Shown here in pieces: positions 34,783-43,390 of a stretch of 64,000 nucleotides of DNA. Source of the DNA: Bradyrhizobium sp. 21 (GTDB taxonomy: Bacteria; Pseudomonadota; Alphaproteobacteria; Rhizobiales; Xanthobacteraceae); the NCBI RefSeq assembly GCF_023073335.1, contig NZ_JADPJG010000012.1, positions 96,356-160,355 of the forward strand. The letters are read 5' to 3'. Within the stretch, counting starts at the first letter, position 1. Each line of letters opens with the position of its first letter. Below the pieces are notes generated by a model that was given only the letters and a program-made list of their open reading frames with translations, made no database searches and was not told where the DNA came from. Both the position numbers and the translations under genes were made by a program.

Positions 34783-35415
34783 TTACCGCGTCTCCAGCAT
34801 GGCGACGCGAATGCCGAGATAGATGAAGAGGCCGCCCAAGGCGCGGTTGACCCAGGCGATCGCGCCCTCGGATTTGCGCAGCCGGTGGGCCGCCTTTGCC
34901 GCGAACGCCGCCAGCACCAGACACCACAGCGTTCCCGTGCAGATGAAGATCAGGCCGAGCGTCAGGAAGGCCAGCGGCTTGTGCGGTGAATCGGCTGCGA
35001 CGAATTGCGGCAGGAAGGCCAGAAAGAACAGCGCGACCTTGGGATTGAGGGCGTTGGTGAAGACGCCCTGGAGGAAGACCCGCCGCAGCGAGCTCCGCAC
35101 CGGCTCGTCGATGGCCGAGGCCAGCACCGGGCGTGACCACAACATCTGAAGCCCTGTCACGACGAGATAGGCCGCGCCGACCAGCTTGAGGATCGAAAAC
35201 GCGGTCGACGAGGCCATCAGCAGGGCCGAAAGGCCGATCGCCGCGGCCGCCACGTGGAAAAAACAGCCGCAACTGATACCCAATGCGGCAGCGGCGCCGC
35301 CGCGCCAGCCCATCTGCATGCTGCGGCCGATCACATAAACCGTGTCAGGTCCGGGGGTAATGTTGAGCAGCACGCCCGACAGGACGAACAGCCAGATTTC
35401 GTGGATGCCCAGCAT
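34783..35415 (-). CDS. LysE/RhtB family amino acid exporter
   Basis: A 210-residue membrane protein of the LysE superfamily. The signature NITPGPDTVYVIGRSMQMGWRGG is in the first cytoplasmic region, followed by GISCGCFFHVAAAAIGLSALL and later FTNALNPKVALFFLAFLPQFV, the second family block. Six helices are expected. It should export amino acids or derivatives such as homoserine lactones. It converges on the TauE gene with only 6 bases between them and is divergent from the TPR cyclase. Confidence 0.92.
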   Translation of the reverse strand: MLGIHEIWLFVLSGVLLNITPGPDTVYVIGRSMQMGWRGGAAAALGISCGCFFHVAAAAIGLSALLMASSTAFSILKLVGAAYLVVTGLQMLWSRPVLASAIDEPVRSSLRRVFLQGVFTNALNPKVALFFLAFLPQFVAADSPHKPLAFLTLGLIFICTGTLWCLVLAAFAAKAAHRLRKSEGAIAWVNRALGGLFIYLGIRVAMLETR

Positions 35416-35651
35416 GTGTGAGGTGCCTCCGCCGCCCGACCGTCGCCCTCAGGGGCCGGCTTAGTCGGTTCGCTCGTCCCCGTCCACCGCCGGAATTGCG
35501 GAGGATTTGCATCGAATTTGCAATGCGGATCATGCTTTCGCTCGGCCTCATCTGCTCTATAAAGACAGGGTTCTTGAAATACGGGATTCGAGGCGACTGC
35601 CACGCCGTGGCCGGTCCTCGATCTCTTCCAAGTCTCTTGGAGCTCCGGAAT

Positions 35652-37448
35652 ATGGAAAGACGTCTGGCCGCCATCGTCTGCGCCGATGTCGCCGGCTATT
35701 CGCGCATGATGGGCAGCGACGAGGCCGGCACCCATGCCGCCTTCAAGGCCCATCGCAGCGCGATCCACCCCATCATCCTCAATCATGGCGGCCGGGTCGT
35801 GAAGAACACCGGGGACGGATTCCTGCTGGAGTTTCCCTCTATCGTCGGCGCCACCGAGGCTGCAATCGCGATGCAGACGGTGATGGCGGAGCGTAACCAT
35901 CATCTGCCCGCCGATCGTGCCATGCAGTTCCGCCTCGGCATCCATATGGGTGACGTCATCGCCGATGAAGACGAGGTCTTCGGTGACGATGTCAACATTG
36001 CCGTCCGCCTCGAATCGGTGGCGAGCCCCGGCGGCTTCGCCATCTCGGCCAAGGCCTACAAGGAAGCGGGCAAGCACCTCACAGTGCCGCTGGCCGATGC
36101 AGGCAATCACCGCTTCAAGAACATCAAGGATCCGGTCGGCATCTGGACCTGGACGCACGAGGGCGCACCGGCGCTTGCGCCCGCGCTGAAGGAGGCATCC
36201 GCCCTCTCGCAGCAGTACCGGACCGCCATCGTCGGCGTGCTTCCCTTTGCCAATCTCAGCGACGCCCAGGACGAATATTTCTCCGACGGCCTGACCGAGG
36301 ATTTGATTCACGCGCTGTCGCTGCAATCCTTCTATCGCGTGCTGAGCCGCAACTCGACCTTCGCGTTCAAAGGCAACAACACGAGCACGCGCCTGATCGC
36401 GCGGGAGATCGACGCGACCTATTTGATCCAGGGCTCGGTGCGGCGCGCCGGAGCCAAGATCCGCGTCACCGCCGAGTTGATCGCGCCGGAGACCGGCGAG
36501 CAGCTCTGGACCGGCCGCTACGACCGCGACATCGGCGACCTCTTCGCGATGCAGGACGAGATTACGACGAACCTGTCCGCCGCCATCGCCACCGAGATCG
36601 TCCGGGCCGAAGCCTCGGCGCCGGCGCGGCTCACGACCGACGTGACCGCCTGGGACCGCTTCCTCAAGGGGCTGTCGCACTACTACCGGCAGACCAAGGA
36701 GGACCTGAACCTGGCCGTCGCCCTGTTCAGGGAGGCGATCGCGGTCGATCCGAAGCTGTCGATCGCGCACGCCTATCTCGCCACGATCCAGATCCAGAGC
36801 ATCCAGTTCGGTTGGGTCAAAGGCACGCGGGAGATGTGGGCCGAGGCGATGAACCTCGCCGAAACCAGCGTCCGGCTCGATCCGCGCTCGTCCTTCGCGT
36901 TCTCGTGCCTGTCATGGGCCCACGCCATGGAGGGGCATTACGAGGCCGCAATGGACGCCGCCAAGCGCGCGGTCGCGCTCAACCCCTACGACAACGGCGC
37001 GCGCGGCGTGCTCGGCATCTGCCATTTCGTCATCGGCGAGCACCGCGAGGCGATCGAGCTGTTCTCGATGGCCGCGCAGCGCGACAACAGCGATCCGCGC
37101 TACCAATGGGCGGCGCTGAATGCCTTCAGCCACTATCTGCTGGGCCAATATGACGCGACCCTGTCATGGGCCCGCGAGCAGCTCTACATCAACCCGAACC
37201 ACATGCAGGCGCTGGCGATCCGCGCCGCGGCGCTGGCGCAATTGGGGCGGGACGCTGAGGCGAGCGAAGCGACCCACGTGCTCATGGGTAACTACCCGAC
37301 CCTGAATGTCGACCGTCACTTGCGCAACTTCAACTGGAAGCGGCCCGAGGACCTCGCCCATTACCGCGACGGACTTCTGAAGGCCGGCGTACCGCTCGGC
37401 AGGCTGACCCTGGTCCAGAGCGACGTCAAGCGCGCCGCCGAATCCTGA
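35652..37448 (+). CDS. Class III adenylate cyclase with TPR repeats
   Basis: A 598-residue cytoplasmic protein. The cyclase domain is at the very N-terminus: metal Asp12 in VCADVAGYS and Asp55 in NTGDGFLLEF, with DDVNIAVRLES carrying the transition-state Asn/Arg. Residues about 190-320 form a FlgO/TolB-like domain (VGVLPFANLSDAQDEYFSDGLTEDLIHAL). TPR units fill residues 340-570, for example AMDAAKRAVALNPYDNGARGVLG. This architecture is greatly expanded in Bradyrhizobium. The ATG at 35652 gives the family start MERRLAAIVCADV; an upstream in-frame ATG adds non-homologous sequence. Confidence 0.9.
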   Translation: MERRLAAIVCADVAGYSRMMGSDEAGTHAAFKAHRSAIHPIILNHGGRVVKNTGDGFLLEFPSIVGATEAAIAMQTVMAERNHHLPADRAMQFRLGIHMGDVIADEDEVFGDDVNIAVRLESVASPGGFAISAKAYKEAGKHLTVPLADAGNHRFKNIKDPVGIWTWTHEGAPALAPALKEASALSQQYRTAIVGVLPFANLSDAQDEYFSDGLTEDLIHALSLQSFYRVLSRNSTFAFKGNNTSTRLIAREIDATYLIQGSVRRAGAKIRVTAELIAPETGEQLWTGRYDRDIGDLFAMQDEITTNLSAAIATEIVRAEASAPARLTTDVTAWDRFLKGLSHYYRQTKEDLNLAVALFREAIAVDPKLSIAHAYLATIQIQSIQFGWVKGTREMWAEAMNLAETSVRLDPRSSFAFSCLSWAHAMEGHYEAAMDAAKRAVALNPYDNGARGVLGICHFVIGEHREAIELFSMAAQRDNSDPRYQWAALNAFSHYLLGQYDATLSWAREQLYINPNHMQALAIRAAALAQLGRDAEASEATHVLMGNYPTLNVDRHLRNFNWKRPEDLAHYRDGLLKAGVPLGRLTLVQSDVKRAAES

Positions 37449-37622
37449 GGGCGAGCCGCGGCCACGCGGCAATTTCCCGAGCACCTTTATTGACACGAGA
37501 GTGAATTCAGCCACACTTCGCTACACGCTGAAGTAGCATAATGCACCGCCGGTTTGTTAGCACTTTCCGCGCTTGATCGCGCGTCTGTATTTCACGATTA
37601 GCTGTTTTCAGGATTTTGGGCC

Positions 37623-40376
37623 ATGCATGACCTCGCTTCGAAGCCCCCCTTCGACCCCTCGATCGCAGTCTCGCCGGACAATCCCTGTCCATTCCTGCGC
37701 GGCCTCGTCGGCGAAGGTTTTGTCGACGGCGGGACCGTCCCGCTTGGCACGCTGTCGCAAACGATCGCGAATGCGAGCGGCGAGACCGGGCTGAAGAAGG
37801 CCTTCGCCCGCATCCAGGTCCGCGGGGTCGCGCTCATCGCCAACGGTCTCGGTCACATCTTCAAGAGCATCTTCTCGGGCGCGCAGCTCGACGCGCTGCG
37901 TGGCGGCCCGCTGGACAAGCTCGGCGCCGGCTCGCGCATCCTCGGCGTCGACGGCAAGGTCGATGAGGGCGAGCTCGCGCGGTTTGCGAGCTTCGGCCGG
38001 AATTATCAGGATCCGAACGGCGGCGGCTCCGAGCCGGGTCTCAACGCCTCGGAAATCGGCGTCTTCATGGGCGACAACCTCAAGCGCGCCGGCAGCGCCG
38101 CGCGCTGGTACTACCCCCTGCTGATGAAGTTCGAATGGCCGATCCTCCTGAAGATCGTGGGCAAGGGCGAGGGTGAGGACCGCTATCTCAGCGTGGCCGA
38201 CGTGCGCACGCTGTGCAACGAGCGCCAATTCCCAGCTCGCATCAACCAGCGGCTCGTATCGCAGCCGGTGCTGTCGACCTGCCAGCGCGTGGTGCGGGGC
38301 GCCCTCAAGTTGGCGGCACTGCTCGTCGCCCTCGGTCTCGTCTTGCTCGTTGCCGTCGCCGAATTCCCCAACCAGGTCCGCGCCATGCTGCCGCAAAAGG
38401 GCATCCTGGTGAATCTCCTGCCGCCACCCCTTCCCACGGTCCCCGAGACGAAGGCCGCCTTCTGGCTCGAGCAGAACTGGTCGCTCAAGGACCGGCACTG
38501 GTTTCACCATGCCAGCCAGGGCACCGCGACCTTCCCGGTACCCTATGAATGGTTCATGGCACTGGAGCAGCCGCGTCTGCATCTGTTCTCGCGGCCCGGC
38601 ATGATGAAGGACAGCGCCTATCTGGAGCGCTTCGGCTTCATCCCGAGCCCGCAGTCGATCCAGACCGACACGACGACGCTGCGCCGCTACGGTTACGCCA
38701 ATGTCTACGAGACGACGCAAGTGCCGGACTGGTCGACCAGGTGGACGCCGGCGGAGAACGTCGACGGCCTGCCGGTCGGCTTCGCACGGATGACCGGCGT
38801 CACCGATCCCGCGACCGGCCGCCAGGAGCAGGACAAGATCGGGCTGACTTGCGCGGCCTGTCATACCGGCCAGATCCATTACCAGGGCATCGACGTCCGC
38901 TTCGACGGCGGGCCGGCCATGACCGACCTGAAGAAGCTCGAGCTCTCCACCGGCCTGTCGATCGCCTACACGCTCTACGTCCCGTTCCGCTTCCAGCGCT
39001 TCGCCGATCGCGTGCTTGGCCCCGACGCCAGCAAGACGGACCGCGATGCACTCAAGCAGAAGCTCGGCGCGATCGGCGGCTTCCTGATCGACTGGGCGAA
39101 AACCCAGCAAAAGACGATTGAAGGCAAGAAGACCTGGAACGGCAGGCAGCAGCAGGACACCGAGGAAGGGTTCGGCCGCCTCGACGCTCTCAATCGCATC
39201 GGCAATCAGGTGTTCTCGCAGGATCTCGCGCTGAGCGGGCTCAAGGGGTTCGAGAAGAATCTGCATGCCGAGGATGCCCCGGTCAGCTACCCCCCGATCT
39301 GGACCGTGCCGTGGTTCAAGTTCGCCCAATACGACGCCTCGATCGAGCAGCCGCTGATTCGCAACGCCGGCGAAGCGCTCGGCGTGACCGCCCTGCTCAA
39401 CCTGTCCGACGCCTATCCGGAGGATCGGCTGTGGCGGTCCTCGGTTCACATCAACACGCTCGGCTGGATCGAGGATATGCTGAGGGGCCCCGATCCGTTC
39501 AAGACGGCCGAGCCGAAGTTCGGCGGCCTGCTGTCGCCGAAATGGCCCTCGCAGATCCTCGGCGACGCCTGGAGGATCGACAAGGACAAGGCCGAGAGGG
39601 GCCGCAAGATCTACGCCGAGATGTGTTCCGGATGCCATTTGCCGGCCGTCGACACCCCCGCCTTCTGGTCGTCGGGACATTGGGAGCCAAGCGGCGACAG
39701 CAAGGTGCTGAACGCGGTCACGATCCCCCTCAAGGAGATCAACACGGATCCCGAGCAGTCGCTCGTGCTCAGCAACAGGATCGTCGATATGCCCGGCTTC
39801 CTGAAGGTGAATACGGCCGACCTCCAGAAATGGTGGCAATGCGACGTCTCGACCGCGAGCTCGCCGACCGAGATGGTGTATGCGCTCGGGCTCATGACGG
39901 TGGTCGACCTCGTCGCCCGCAAGTGGATGGACGATGAGAAGACCCCGGAGGCCGAGCGGGCGAAATTGTGGAATCTCGCGCGCAAGAACTGCCTCAATCC
40001 GGTGGGGGGAGCACGCTATCGCGCGCGACCACTGAACGGCATCTGGGCCACCGCGCCCTATCTGCACAATGGTTCGGTGCCGTCTCTCTACTGGTTGCTG
40101 AAGCCGGCGAGCGAGCGCCCGCAGACATTCTGCATGGGCCGCCGCGACTATGATCCCGTGACCGTCGGCTTTGCGGTCGGCACCGACGAGCGCTGCAAAA
40201 CGGGCGAAACGCAGTTCTCGGCGGGGTCGGAGAAGGATCCGGTCCAGGGCAACAGCGTGCTCGGCCATTCCTTCGAGCGCAAGGAGGGCGAGCCGAAACG
40301 CGACGGCGTGATCGGCCGCGTGTTGAAGGACGACAACGAGCGCTACGATCTGATCGAGTATCTGAAGACGCTGTGA
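37623..40376 (+). CDS. RoxA-like dihaem cytochrome c (peroxidase/oxygenase) with N-terminal extra domain
   Basis: A 917-residue protein. Residues 1-225 form a soluble, alpha-helical domain I do not recognise (dotted with GDNLKRAGSAARWYYP). A single membrane helix follows at about 228-248. The rest is a dihaem c-type region with Cys410-Ala-Ala-Cys413-His414 and Cys668-Ser-Gly-Cys671-His672. The segment RPLNGIWATAPYLHNGSVP (from about residue 802) is the signature shared with rubber oxygenase RoxA and relatives. The haem part is expected in the periplasm. The reaction is unknown; polyisoprene or fatty-acid-like oxygenation is possible by homology. Confidence 0.85.
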   Translation: MHDLASKPPFDPSIAVSPDNPCPFLRGLVGEGFVDGGTVPLGTLSQTIANASGETGLKKAFARIQVRGVALIANGLGHIFKSIFSGAQLDALRGGPLDKLGAGSRILGVDGKVDEGELARFASFGRNYQDPNGGGSEPGLNASEIGVFMGDNLKRAGSAARWYYPLLMKFEWPILLKIVGKGEGEDRYLSVADVRTLCNERQFPARINQRLVSQPVLSTCQRVVRGALKLAALLVALGLVLLVAVAEFPNQVRAMLPQKGILVNLLPPPLPTVPETKAAFWLEQNWSLKDRHWFHHASQGTATFPVPYEWFMALEQPRLHLFSRPGMMKDSAYLERFGFIPSPQSIQTDTTTLRRYGYANVYETTQVPDWSTRWTPAENVDGLPVGFARMTGVTDPATGRQEQDKIGLTCAACHTGQIHYQGIDVRFDGGPAMTDLKKLELSTGLSIAYTLYVPFRFQRFADRVLGPDASKTDRDALKQKLGAIGGFLIDWAKTQQKTIEGKKTWNGRQQQDTEEGFGRLDALNRIGNQVFSQDLALSGLKGFEKNLHAEDAPVSYPPIWTVPWFKFAQYDASIEQPLIRNAGEALGVTALLNLSDAYPEDRLWRSSVHINTLGWIEDMLRGPDPFKTAEPKFGGLLSPKWPSQILGDAWRIDKDKAERGRKIYAEMCSGCHLPAVDTPAFWSSGHWEPSGDSKVLNAVTIPLKEINTDPEQSLVLSNRIVDMPGFLKVNTADLQKWWQCDVSTASSPTEMVYALGLMTVVDLVARKWMDDEKTPEAERAKLWNLARKNCLNPVGGARYRARPLNGIWATAPYLHNGSVPSLYWLLKPASERPQTFCMGRRDYDPVTVGFAVGTDERCKTGETQFSAGSEKDPVQGNSVLGHSFERKEGEPKRDGVIGRVLKDDNERYDLIEYLKTL

Positions 40377-40387
40377 GGTCGTTTTCT

Positions 40388-40415
40388 TGCCTCGCCCGTA
40401 AGAACGGGCGAGGCA
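40388..40415. terminator. Bidirectional hairpin between convergent genes
   Basis: TGCCTCGCCCGT-AAGA-ACGGGCGAGGCA, a perfect 12-base stem in the 58-base gap between the RoxA-like gene and the convergent hydrolase gene. There is no strong U tract on either side, but the position favours a transcription barrier. Confidence 0.55.
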
Positions 40416-40434
40416 GCGCACTCTCACTGTCCCC

Positions 40435-41382
40435 TCACTTGAACAGCGGCGTGCCCGGCACGAAGGCGTCGAAGGCAGCCCAGAACTGCGAGCGGTAGCG
40501 GTCCTGCTCCTGGAGGATCTCGTGCTTGGCGCCGGCGATCACGAGATGGGAGCCGGCGCGCAGATGATAGGCGAACTCCTCGATCGCCGCGGTCGAGACC
40601 ACGGCGTCGCTGGAGGCCGCCAGCATCAGGATCGGCTGGCGGATCTCGGAGGGGTAGTCCTTGCCCTTGAAGGTGTGCATCGCGCGGAAGGCGGTATCGG
40701 CCCAGGCGACCGTCGGTGACGCCAGCCCCAGCGTCGGATCCTCCTCCAGGATCGCGGCATTGCGCGCGTAGCGCACGGGATCGCTGGTCAGCGGATTGTT
40801 GATGAAGGGATTGAGCCCGGTGATGTGGTCGGTGCCGCCGGGGACGTAGCGGCCGCCCATTCCCATCATACGCATCGTCTTCAACAGCGCCCGCGCCGGA
40901 AACGAGGTGGCCCGGCCGGGCAGATCGATCATCGGCGCCGACAGCACCATGCGGTCGAACCAGCGCTTGCCGGCATGCGCCACCCGCAGCATCACCGTGC
41001 CCCCCATGGAATGGGCCAGCGCGAAGAACGGCGGCGGACAATCCGGCAGCACCACCTGCTGCACGAAGGTCTCGACGTCGATCTCGAACTCGGCGAAGTC
41101 GCGCACGTAGCCCTTGCGCGGATCGCGCAGCCGGCGCGAGGAGTGGCCCTGCCCGCGCCAGTCGATCATCGCCACCGCAAAGCCGCGGTCGCGCAAGTCG
41201 CGCACGGTCTCGAAATATTTCTCGATCTGCTCGCTGCGTCCGGTGAAGACGCAGACCGTGCCCTTGCGGTTCGCCGGCGGTGCCCAGCGCGCAAAGCGCA
41301 GCTCGGCGCCATCGGGCGTCTTGATGGTGCCGCTGACGACGTCTTCGGGAACGGGATTGGACGGAATCGAGACCAGCGTCAT
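40435..41382 (-). CDS. Alpha/beta hydrolase, lysophospholipase (PldB-like)
   Basis: A 315-residue serine hydrolase. The nucleophile elbow is AHSMGGTVM; the acid is in LMLAASSDAVVS and the His in VIAGAKHEILQEQDRYR. FTGRSEQIEKYFETVRDLRDRGFAVAMIDWRGQGHS is the typical monoacylglycerol lipase/PldB oxyanion region. There is no signal peptide from the ATG at 41382; a longer in-frame reading to 41490 adds low-similarity residues and no ribosome site is clear. It probably acts on lysophospholipids or monoglycerides. Confidence 0.87.
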   Translation of the reverse strand: MTLVSIPSNPVPEDVVSGTIKTPDGAELRFARWAPPANRKGTVCVFTGRSEQIEKYFETVRDLRDRGFAVAMIDWRGQGHSSRRLRDPRKGYVRDFAEFEIDVETFVQQVVLPDCPPPFFALAHSMGGTVMLRVAHAGKRWFDRMVLSAPMIDLPGRATSFPARALLKTMRMMGMGGRYVPGGTDHITGLNPFINNPLTSDPVRYARNAAILEEDPTLGLASPTVAWADTAFRAMHTFKGKDYPSEIRQPILMLAASSDAVVSTAAIEEFAYHLRAGSHLVIAGAKHEILQEQDRYRSQFWAAFDAFVPGTPLFK

Positions 41383-41524
41383 GATTGGAAGTGCTTGGGC
41401 GCGAAGTGCTGCAAATGAAGGGGCGGGAGCGTCAAAAAGGCGCAACTTGCCGCCCTCTTGAACGCCGTTCCCCAAAACCCATATCACCATGGTGCAGGCC
41501 GCTACCAGTGTTTCGGAACCGGAA

Positions 41525-41605
41525 CATCAGGCTGCACACAGACTAAAGCCCGGCCCGATAGGCGGGCGGGTTACTTGAAACAGTCGCTCAATGGAGGACT
41601 TGACC
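41525..41605 (+). promoter_or_regulatory. ROSE-type RNA thermometer in the hsp20 5' leader
   Basis: Directly before the Hsp20 start, AGUC-G-CUC pairs with GAG-GACU (41582-41589 with 41594-41600), leaving a single bulged G (41586) opposite the Shine-Dalgarno GGAGG (41593-41597), which is buried in the stem. A bulged G facing the Shine-Dalgarno site is the defining feature of ROSE elements, first described for Bradyrhizobium small heat shock genes. A GC-rich inverted repeat (CCCG...CGGG) lies just upstream at about 41550-41570. Thermometer activity is inference from structure and context. Confidence 0.75.
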
Positions 41606-42067
41606 ATGCGTACCTACGACCTCACCCCGTTCTACCGTTCCACCGTCGGCTTCGACCGCCTCTTCAACCTGCTCGACCAGGCCGGTTCGGACGGCAGCCC
41701 CGGTTATCCCCCCTACAACATCGAGCGTACCGGCGAGAACGACTACCGCATCACCGTTGCGGTCTCGGGCTTCGCCAGGGATGAGCTCTCCATCGTCGCG
41801 AAGGAAAACACGCTGACGATCAAGGGCGAGAAAGTCGCAAACGAGAACTCGAAGGCCGAAGTGCTCTACCGCGGCATCGCCGCGCGGGCCTTCGAGCGCG
41901 CCTTCCAGCTTGCCGATTTCGTGCAGGTGAAGGACGCCTCGCTCGAAAACGGGCTGCTTCACGTCGACCTTGTGCGCGAGATTCCCGAGGCCAAGAAGCC
42001 GCGTCAGATCGTGATCAACACCAGCGCGCCGAAGGCGCAGGTGATCGAGAACTCGGTCGCCGCCTAA
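41606..42067 (+). CDS. Hsp20/alpha-crystallin small heat shock protein
   Basis: A 153-residue IbpA-class chaperone. The N-terminal DLTPFYRSTVGFDRLFNLLD is typical of Rhizobiales class A sHSPs. The alpha-crystallin domain (about 36-128) has YNIERTGENDYRITVAVSGF, then LTIKGEK, and FERAFQLADFVQVKDASLENGLLHVDLVREIPE. It forms large oligomers that hold unfolding proteins. The start is the ATG at 41606, seven bases after GGAGG; an in-frame ATG at 41591 lies inside the thermometer hairpin. Translation is probably temperature-gated by the ROSE leader, and a terminator follows at 42097. Confidence 0.94.
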   Translation: MRTYDLTPFYRSTVGFDRLFNLLDQAGSDGSPGYPPYNIERTGENDYRITVAVSGFARDELSIVAKENTLTIKGEKVANENSKAEVLYRGIAARAFERAFQLADFVQVKDASLENGLLHVDLVREIPEAKKPRQIVINTSAPKAQVIENSVAA

Positions 42068-42096
42068 GTACATCGACAGCCACCAAGTTGCGAAAG

Positions 42097-42123
42097 CGCC
42101 CCGGTGCCCCGGGGCGTTTTTTT
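42097..42123 (+). terminator. Intrinsic terminator of hsp20
   Basis: CGCCCCGG-TGCC-CCGGGGCG followed by at least seven T, 29 bases past the Hsp20 stop. Confidence 0.92.
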
Positions 42124-42139
42124 GTTTGGCCCTCCTGGT

Positions 42140-42275
42140 CCCGGTTGTCGTCCCGGCGGAGGCCGGGGAACCCCTGCCGCGATATCTATCAATCGTGCGC
42201 GGAAGAAATACCGAACGACGGATCTGCCATACCTTCCCTCAGGTGATGGTCTGGGTCTTCGCCAGGACGTCACCG
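42140..42275. repeat. Diverged dispersed palindromic repeat
   Basis: Left arm GTCGTCCCGGCGGAGGCCGGG and right arm GGGTCTTCGCCAGGACGTCAC are related to the arms of the better copy at 43239-43367. It occupies the gap between the Hsp20 terminator and the next gene. Confidence 0.55.
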
Positions 42276-42395
42276 ATTGCTGAACTGCGTTGCTGGGGCT
42301 GTTGCGCCGCATCACAGAGCCGTGAAACGGCGTAACGCTACCGCCCTGTGCCTCGTCCTGTGGATATCGAGCCCAAAACAAGACGGAGAACGATC

Positions 42396-43166
42396 ATGAC
42401 TTTCTGGCGCAGCCTTTTCGTCGCCGCGAGCCTGCTGGCGGCCCCCCTCAGCCTTGCTCACGCCCAGACTTCGCAGAGCGTAAAGGCCAAGAATGTCGTG
42501 CTGGTGCACGGCGCCTGGGCCGACGGCTCGAGCTGGTCGGAGGTGATCCCAATCCTCCAGGCCGCAGGCCTGCACGTGACTGCCGTGCAGAATCCGCTGT
42601 CGTCGCTGTCGGAGTCCGTCGAGGCGACGAAGCGCGCGCTGGCCGAACAGGATGGTCCGACCGTGCTGGTCGCGCATTCCTGGGGTGGCACCGTGATCAG
42701 CCAGGTCGGCACCGACCCGAAGGTCACGGGACTCGTCTATGTTGCCGCCCGCGCACCCGATGCCAACGAGGATTTCGTCGCCCTGTCGAAGCAATTTCCG
42801 ACCGGCCCGGTGCGCGCCGGCATCGTCGAGCACGACGGCTACACAAAGCTGTCGGAAGACGCCTTCCTGAAGTATTTCGCCAATGGCGTGAAGCCGGAGC
42901 AGGCCAAGGAGCTCTATGCGGTGCAATGGCCGACTGCGGCCTCGATCTTCGCCGGTCGCACCACGGAGGCGGCATGGCACGCCAAGCCGAGCTGGTACGC
43001 GGTCTCGAAGAACGACTACACCATCAATCCCGATCTCGAGCGCTTCCTCGCCAAGCGCATGAACGCAACCACGGTCGAGCTCGAGGCCGGCCACCTCTCG
43101 CTGGTGTCGCATCCGAAGGAGGTCGCAAATCTGATCCTGGAAGCTGCGGGGTATCCGCGCAGCTGA
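42396..43166 (+). CDS. Secreted alpha/beta hydrolase
   Basis: A 256-residue periplasmic hydrolase. The signal peptide is MTFWRSLFVAASLLAAPLSLAHAQ. NVVLVHGAWADGSSW is the oxyanion HG motif, AHSWGGTVI the nucleophile elbow, and the His lies in EAGHLSLVSHPKEV. This is the salicylate esterase/hydroxynitrile-lyase-like group that is common as an exported protein in Bradyrhizobium. The substrate is probably a small ester. It is monocistronic with a strong hairpin terminator at 43186. Confidence 0.9.
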   Translation: MTFWRSLFVAASLLAAPLSLAHAQTSQSVKAKNVVLVHGAWADGSSWSEVIPILQAAGLHVTAVQNPLSSLSESVEATKRALAEQDGPTVLVAHSWGGTVISQVGTDPKVTGLVYVAARAPDANEDFVALSKQFPTGPVRAGIVEHDGYTKLSEDAFLKYFANGVKPEQAKELYAVQWPTAASIFAGRTTEAAWHAKPSWYAVSKNDYTINPDLERFLAKRMNATTVELEAGHLSLVSHPKEVANLILEAAGYPRS

Positions 43167-43185
43167 GCGGCGGTTACAGGGATGC

Positions 43186-43215
43186 AAAAGGCGCCTGAAT
43201 GCTCAGGCGCCTTTT
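43186..43215. terminator. Bidirectional intrinsic terminator
   Basis: AAAAGGCGCCTGA-ATGC-TCAGGCGCCTTTT, a perfect stem whose ends give T tracts on both strands, 20 bases after the hydrolase stop. Confidence 0.9.
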
Positions 43216-43238
43216 GTCTGGCTAACTCTCTCCCCAAC

Positions 43239-43367
43239 GTCGTCCTGGCGAAGGCCAGGACCCATTACCCCAAGGGGATGTTTGGCGAAGACTAGCAATC
43301 CGGTACTCACACCACGCACAATCGACAGACCTCGCGGTATGGGTCCTGGCTTTCGCCAGGAGGACAC
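43239..43367. repeat. Dispersed palindromic repeat, GTCGTCCTGGCGAA type
   Basis: Left arm GTCGTCCTGGCGAAGGCCAG then GACCCAT; right arm ATGGGTCCTGGCTTTCGCCA then GGAGGACAC. The arms are near-perfect inverted repeats around a centre of about 75 bases. It fills the gap between two convergent genes. Confidence 0.8.
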
Positions 43368-43390
43368 CGTTGGTGTGACGCGCAGGTTTC

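Noticed and set aside
37608..40427. Long open frame antisense to the RoxA-like gene
   Set aside because: Same cause: codon-bias shadow, no ribosome site or motif, while the plus-strand frame has two CxxCH motifs.
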